In this document: positions 62,128 to 64,000 of the stretch, in pieces
Layout: every line of letters begins with the position of its first letter
Numbering within the stretch: the stretch's first letter is position 1
NCBI GenBank assembly: GCA_023415305.1
Contig: JAEZKZ010000050.1
Coordinates: 1-64,000 of the forward strand
Source of the DNA: Bacillota bacterium
GTDB taxonomy: Bacteria; Bacillota; Clostridia; Acetivibrionales; DSM-1351
Reading direction: 5' to 3'
DNA: 64,000 nucleotides
Translations under genes and position numbers: made by a program
The notes under the pieces: generated by a model
The model's database searches: none
What the model saw: the letters and a program-made list of their open reading frames with translations, nothing else
Told to the model about the DNA's origin: nothing

Positions 62128-63300
62128 CTATTCTCCGTAGTAAAACTCTGTCAACTCCTCGGCTATCTTTTCCAGGATTCCTTTGTCCTGTGCCAATTGA
62201 AGAACAGTGTATCTCGGCCTTACTTCCTTTGCATGAATTACGCTGTTTCGGAAGACCTCCTTTTCTATTCCCAACGCTTTGGGATCACAGATGCTTCCTG
62301 CACTCTTTAACTGCTCAATTACAAATTCAGGTGTCGGCAGTTCAAAGTCCAAAGGTATTATCTCTTTAATTTTCTTATAAATCCTGCTGATAATAACTGT
62401 TCCAACTCCCACTGAATTACCGTGCAAAGGGTGTTCAACTCCCCTGGCCAGGGCATCAATTTCCCAGTAATGAGAAAGATGATGTTCAGAACCGGAAGCA
62501 GGTCTTGAATTGCCCACCATACCCATTACTACCCCCGACAGAATCAATGCTTCCATAAGGTATCCAATGGCTTTAGGCTCCCTTGAATTAATTGCTTCAG
62601 CATTATCAATACATTTTTTTATGGCAAGCTCAACCATCTCAACACAGGCTTGGCAGTAGTATTCTTTATTCAATTTTCTAGAAAGTCTCCAATCACTCAA
62701 GGCCGTCAGCTTTCCAAGTATATCACCAAAGCCCGCGCAAATCATATCTTTGGGAGCAGCTTTCAGAATCTCCATGTCTGCAAGAATGGCGTATGGATAA
62801 ACAGCCTCAAAGGTTTTCTTAAAACCATTAATTATTAAAGGGGATACAGTTGATGCATATCCATCCATGGAAGGTGCTGTTCCCACAATTATATAGGGAA
62901 TTCCCAGCTTACTGCTTATCATTCTGGAAATATCATTTATGGACCCTGATCCAACTGCGACAATCATCCCAACTTCACTGTCAATTTCAACAAGCAGTCT
63001 TCCCAAGGCTTCTTCATTGGGAACCAGGTGCCCTTTTGAAGCAAAAACATGGGAGGTTGTCTTAAAGCCTTTTTCTTCAAGGTACTCAAGTACTTTTTCC
63101 CCATATATTCTATAAGTATTATCATCGGCAATAATAAATATTTTCTTTTGTTTGAACTCACTTAGTATAGCTGGTAGTTCCCTATATATCTCATTTCCTA
63201 TGGATATTTTTTTAATGTCCACGCTGTGTTTTCTACCGCAGCTGCAATCGCAGGAATACCCTGCCAGTTCATCAATCCTTAAATCTGTCAGCTTTCTCAA
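62128..63300 (-). CDS. egsA: sn-Glycerol-1-phosphate dehydrogenase, AraM/EgsA type
   Basis: 390 residues of the iron-ADH/GldA superfamily. Motifs: N-terminal CDCSCGRKH cysteine cluster, AVGSGSINDISR (dinucleotide), VGTAPSMDGYAS, SEHHLSHYWEIDALA and HPLHGNSVGVGT (metal His). It reduces DHAP to glycerol-1-phosphate; in B. subtilis AraM this feeds heptaprenylglyceryl phosphate. The start is TTG at 63300 with AAGGGG 7 bases upstream. It is a single gene here, not in an arabinose operon. Confidence 0.9.
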   Translation of the reverse strand: MRKLTDLRIDELAGYSCDCSCGRKHSVDIKKISIGNEIYRELPAILSEFKQKKIFIIADDNTYRIYGEKVLEYLEEKGFKTTSHVFASKGHLVPNEEALGRLLVEIDSEVGMIVAVGSGSINDISRMISSKLGIPYIIVGTAPSMDGYASTVSPLIINGFKKTFEAVYPYAILADMEILKAAPKDMICAGFGDILGKLTALSDWRLSRKLNKEYYCQACVEMVELAIKKCIDNAEAINSREPKAIGYLMEALILSGVVMGMVGNSRPASGSEHHLSHYWEIDALARGVEHPLHGNSVGVGTVIISRIYKKIKEIIPLDFELPTPEFVIEQLKSAGSICDPKALGIEKEVFRNSVIHAKEVRPRYTVLQLAQDKGILEKIAEELTEFYYGE

Positions 63301-63555
63301 TTATATCCCCTTCGAATGTTCGTTTATGTTATTATTTTATAACATTACAAACAATTATAAAAGAACTATTTGGTAATTTGTCTATGGAATCCGTTACATA
63401 GCTGGGAAACCTCCAAAAGTGATATCTTGCGTTTTTTTCTCAGATTTGCATTAACGGAGTTGTTTTGGGGACATTGCCTTCTTCTATGGGAAACGTAGCT
63501 ATTCCGCTTTTTTCAAGAATCACCCATACCTTTGATCTTTTACATAGGGCAGGAA
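63301..63555. other. Gap between cobS and glycerol-1-phosphate dehydrogenase
   Basis: 255 bases. A 44-codon minus-strand frame starts inside the end of cobS (MRIAGIIPALCKRSK) but has no ribosome-binding site and no known relative, so it is not called. No clear terminator was seen. Confidence 0.4.
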
Positions 63556-64000
63556 TTATGCCAGCAATGCGCATGTCAGTAACAGAAATATACATTGGTT
63601 CAGCTCACAGACAGCTCCAAGTATGTCTCCGGTTGCTCCTCCTATTTTGCTGCTGAAATATCGTACCAAAAAAAAGGCTAATATTGGCGGCGGCAGCATA
63701 ACAATCCACAATTTATAGTCCAGAGTCAGCAAGCTGATCACAGAGTATATGACTAACCCCCACACCAGTTCCTTTCTGCCGCAGAAATCTATAAAAGACT
63801 TTCCCAGCCCCTCCCCCTGTCGGGCATAGTTTGAAGCTGCCGCTCCTACAAGGGAACCGATTCTTCCGGCCATGGGCATCAGCAGAATTATTCGCAAATA
63901 GTATTCATTGTTAATTTGTGTAAGTGCCGCAAAATCCAGAAGTAAAACACTGAAGACAGCCAGGACAGCATTAGTTCCAACCCTGCTGTCCCTCATGATC
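63556..64000 (-). CDS. cobS: Cobalamin synthase CobS, C-terminal part (gene continues past window)
   Basis: The last 148 or so residues of adenosylcobinamide-GDP ribazoletransferase, a membrane enzyme joining the lower ligand to cobinamide. The conserved MRDSRVGTNAVLAV motif (metal-binding Asp) opens the visible part, followed by several spans, MAGRIGSLVGAAAS and GGATGDILGAVCELNQ near the end. The methionine at 63996 is internal, not the start; full length is about 250. It suggests cobalamin assembly or salvage genes lie just beyond 64000. Confidence 0.9.
   Translation of the reverse strand, partial: IMRDSRVGTNAVLAVFSVLLLDFAALTQINNEYYLRIILLMPMAGRIGSLVGAAASNYARQGEGLGKSFIDFCGRKELVWGLVIYSVISLLTLDYKLWIVMLPPPILAFFLVRYFSSKIGGATGDILGAVCELNQCIFLLLTCALLA

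Noticed and set aside
63420..63560. 44-codon frame overlapping the cobS stop
   Set aside because: No ribosome-binding site, no recognised homology and almost full dependence on cobS sequence at its start.

Overview
The window is AT-rich, with strong purine-rich Shine-Dalgarno sites and several TTG/GTG starts. It carries sporulation genes (spoVG, spoIIID), a serS T-box leader, [FeFe]-hydrogenase maturases, AdhE, flagellar rod genes and S-layer-homology domains. This points to an anaerobic, spore-forming, motile, fermentative Clostridia. The plant-polysaccharide enzymes (GH43, GH2, GH127, a NodB-fold protein) and the gene content fit a mesophilic cellulolytic Ruminiclostridium-like organism. 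That genus-level guess is inference; no rRNA or other marker is present.

Layout. 1-7 kb: housekeeping genes on the minus strand (mfd, partial at the window edge, pth, prs, a glmU with an eroded N-terminal domain, spoVG, purR). 7.3-9.6 kb: murC (+) and fabZ (-) converge on a roughly 365-bp nested palindrome. 9.7-14.3 kb: phosphodiester-glycosidase-like protein, FlgJ-type rod protein, flgG (flhP), flgF (flhO) and mbl/mreB, a Bacillus-like morphogenesis/flagellar neighbourhood. 14.5-17.5 kb: hydF, hydG and a TM1266-type regulator; hydE lies alone at 50.5 kb. 17.5-19.4 kb: a gene-poor stretch with repeats and hairpins, then an internally deleted IS110-type transposase.

20.4-31.9 kb is a glycan-use locus. 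A minus-strand run encodes GH43, a deacetylase-like protein, an OPA-type MFS transporter, GH2, two ABC permeases and a lipoprotein solute-binding protein. It is divergent from an ArsR-type regulator and a PHP-domain phosphoesterase, with inverted repeats in the shared intergenic region. 32-36 kb: an internally shortened AraC regulator, spoIIID, a small lipoprotein, and serS with its T-box.

36-44.2 kb is filled by one 2713-residue secreted S-layer-homology protein, divergent from a TetR regulator. 45-51.6 kb: PatB-type C-S lyase, cysK, separate coaB and coaC genes coupled to a P1-family peptidase, and hydE. 51.6-56.7 kb: GH127 arabinofuranosidase, kdgK and eda (lower part of hexuronate breakdown) and a divergent GntR regulator. 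57-64 kb: a membrane protein, an iron alcohol dehydrogenase, bifunctional adhE with two Rex-like operators, glycerol-1-phosphate dehydrogenase, and a partial cobS.

The most unusual signals are a leader repeat of about 45 bp that carries the Shine-Dalgarno site directly in front of three unrelated genes (plus one orphan copy), the large palindrome between murC and fabZ, and the GlmU whose uridylyltransferase signature is lost. No tRNA, rRNA or CRISPR array was seen.
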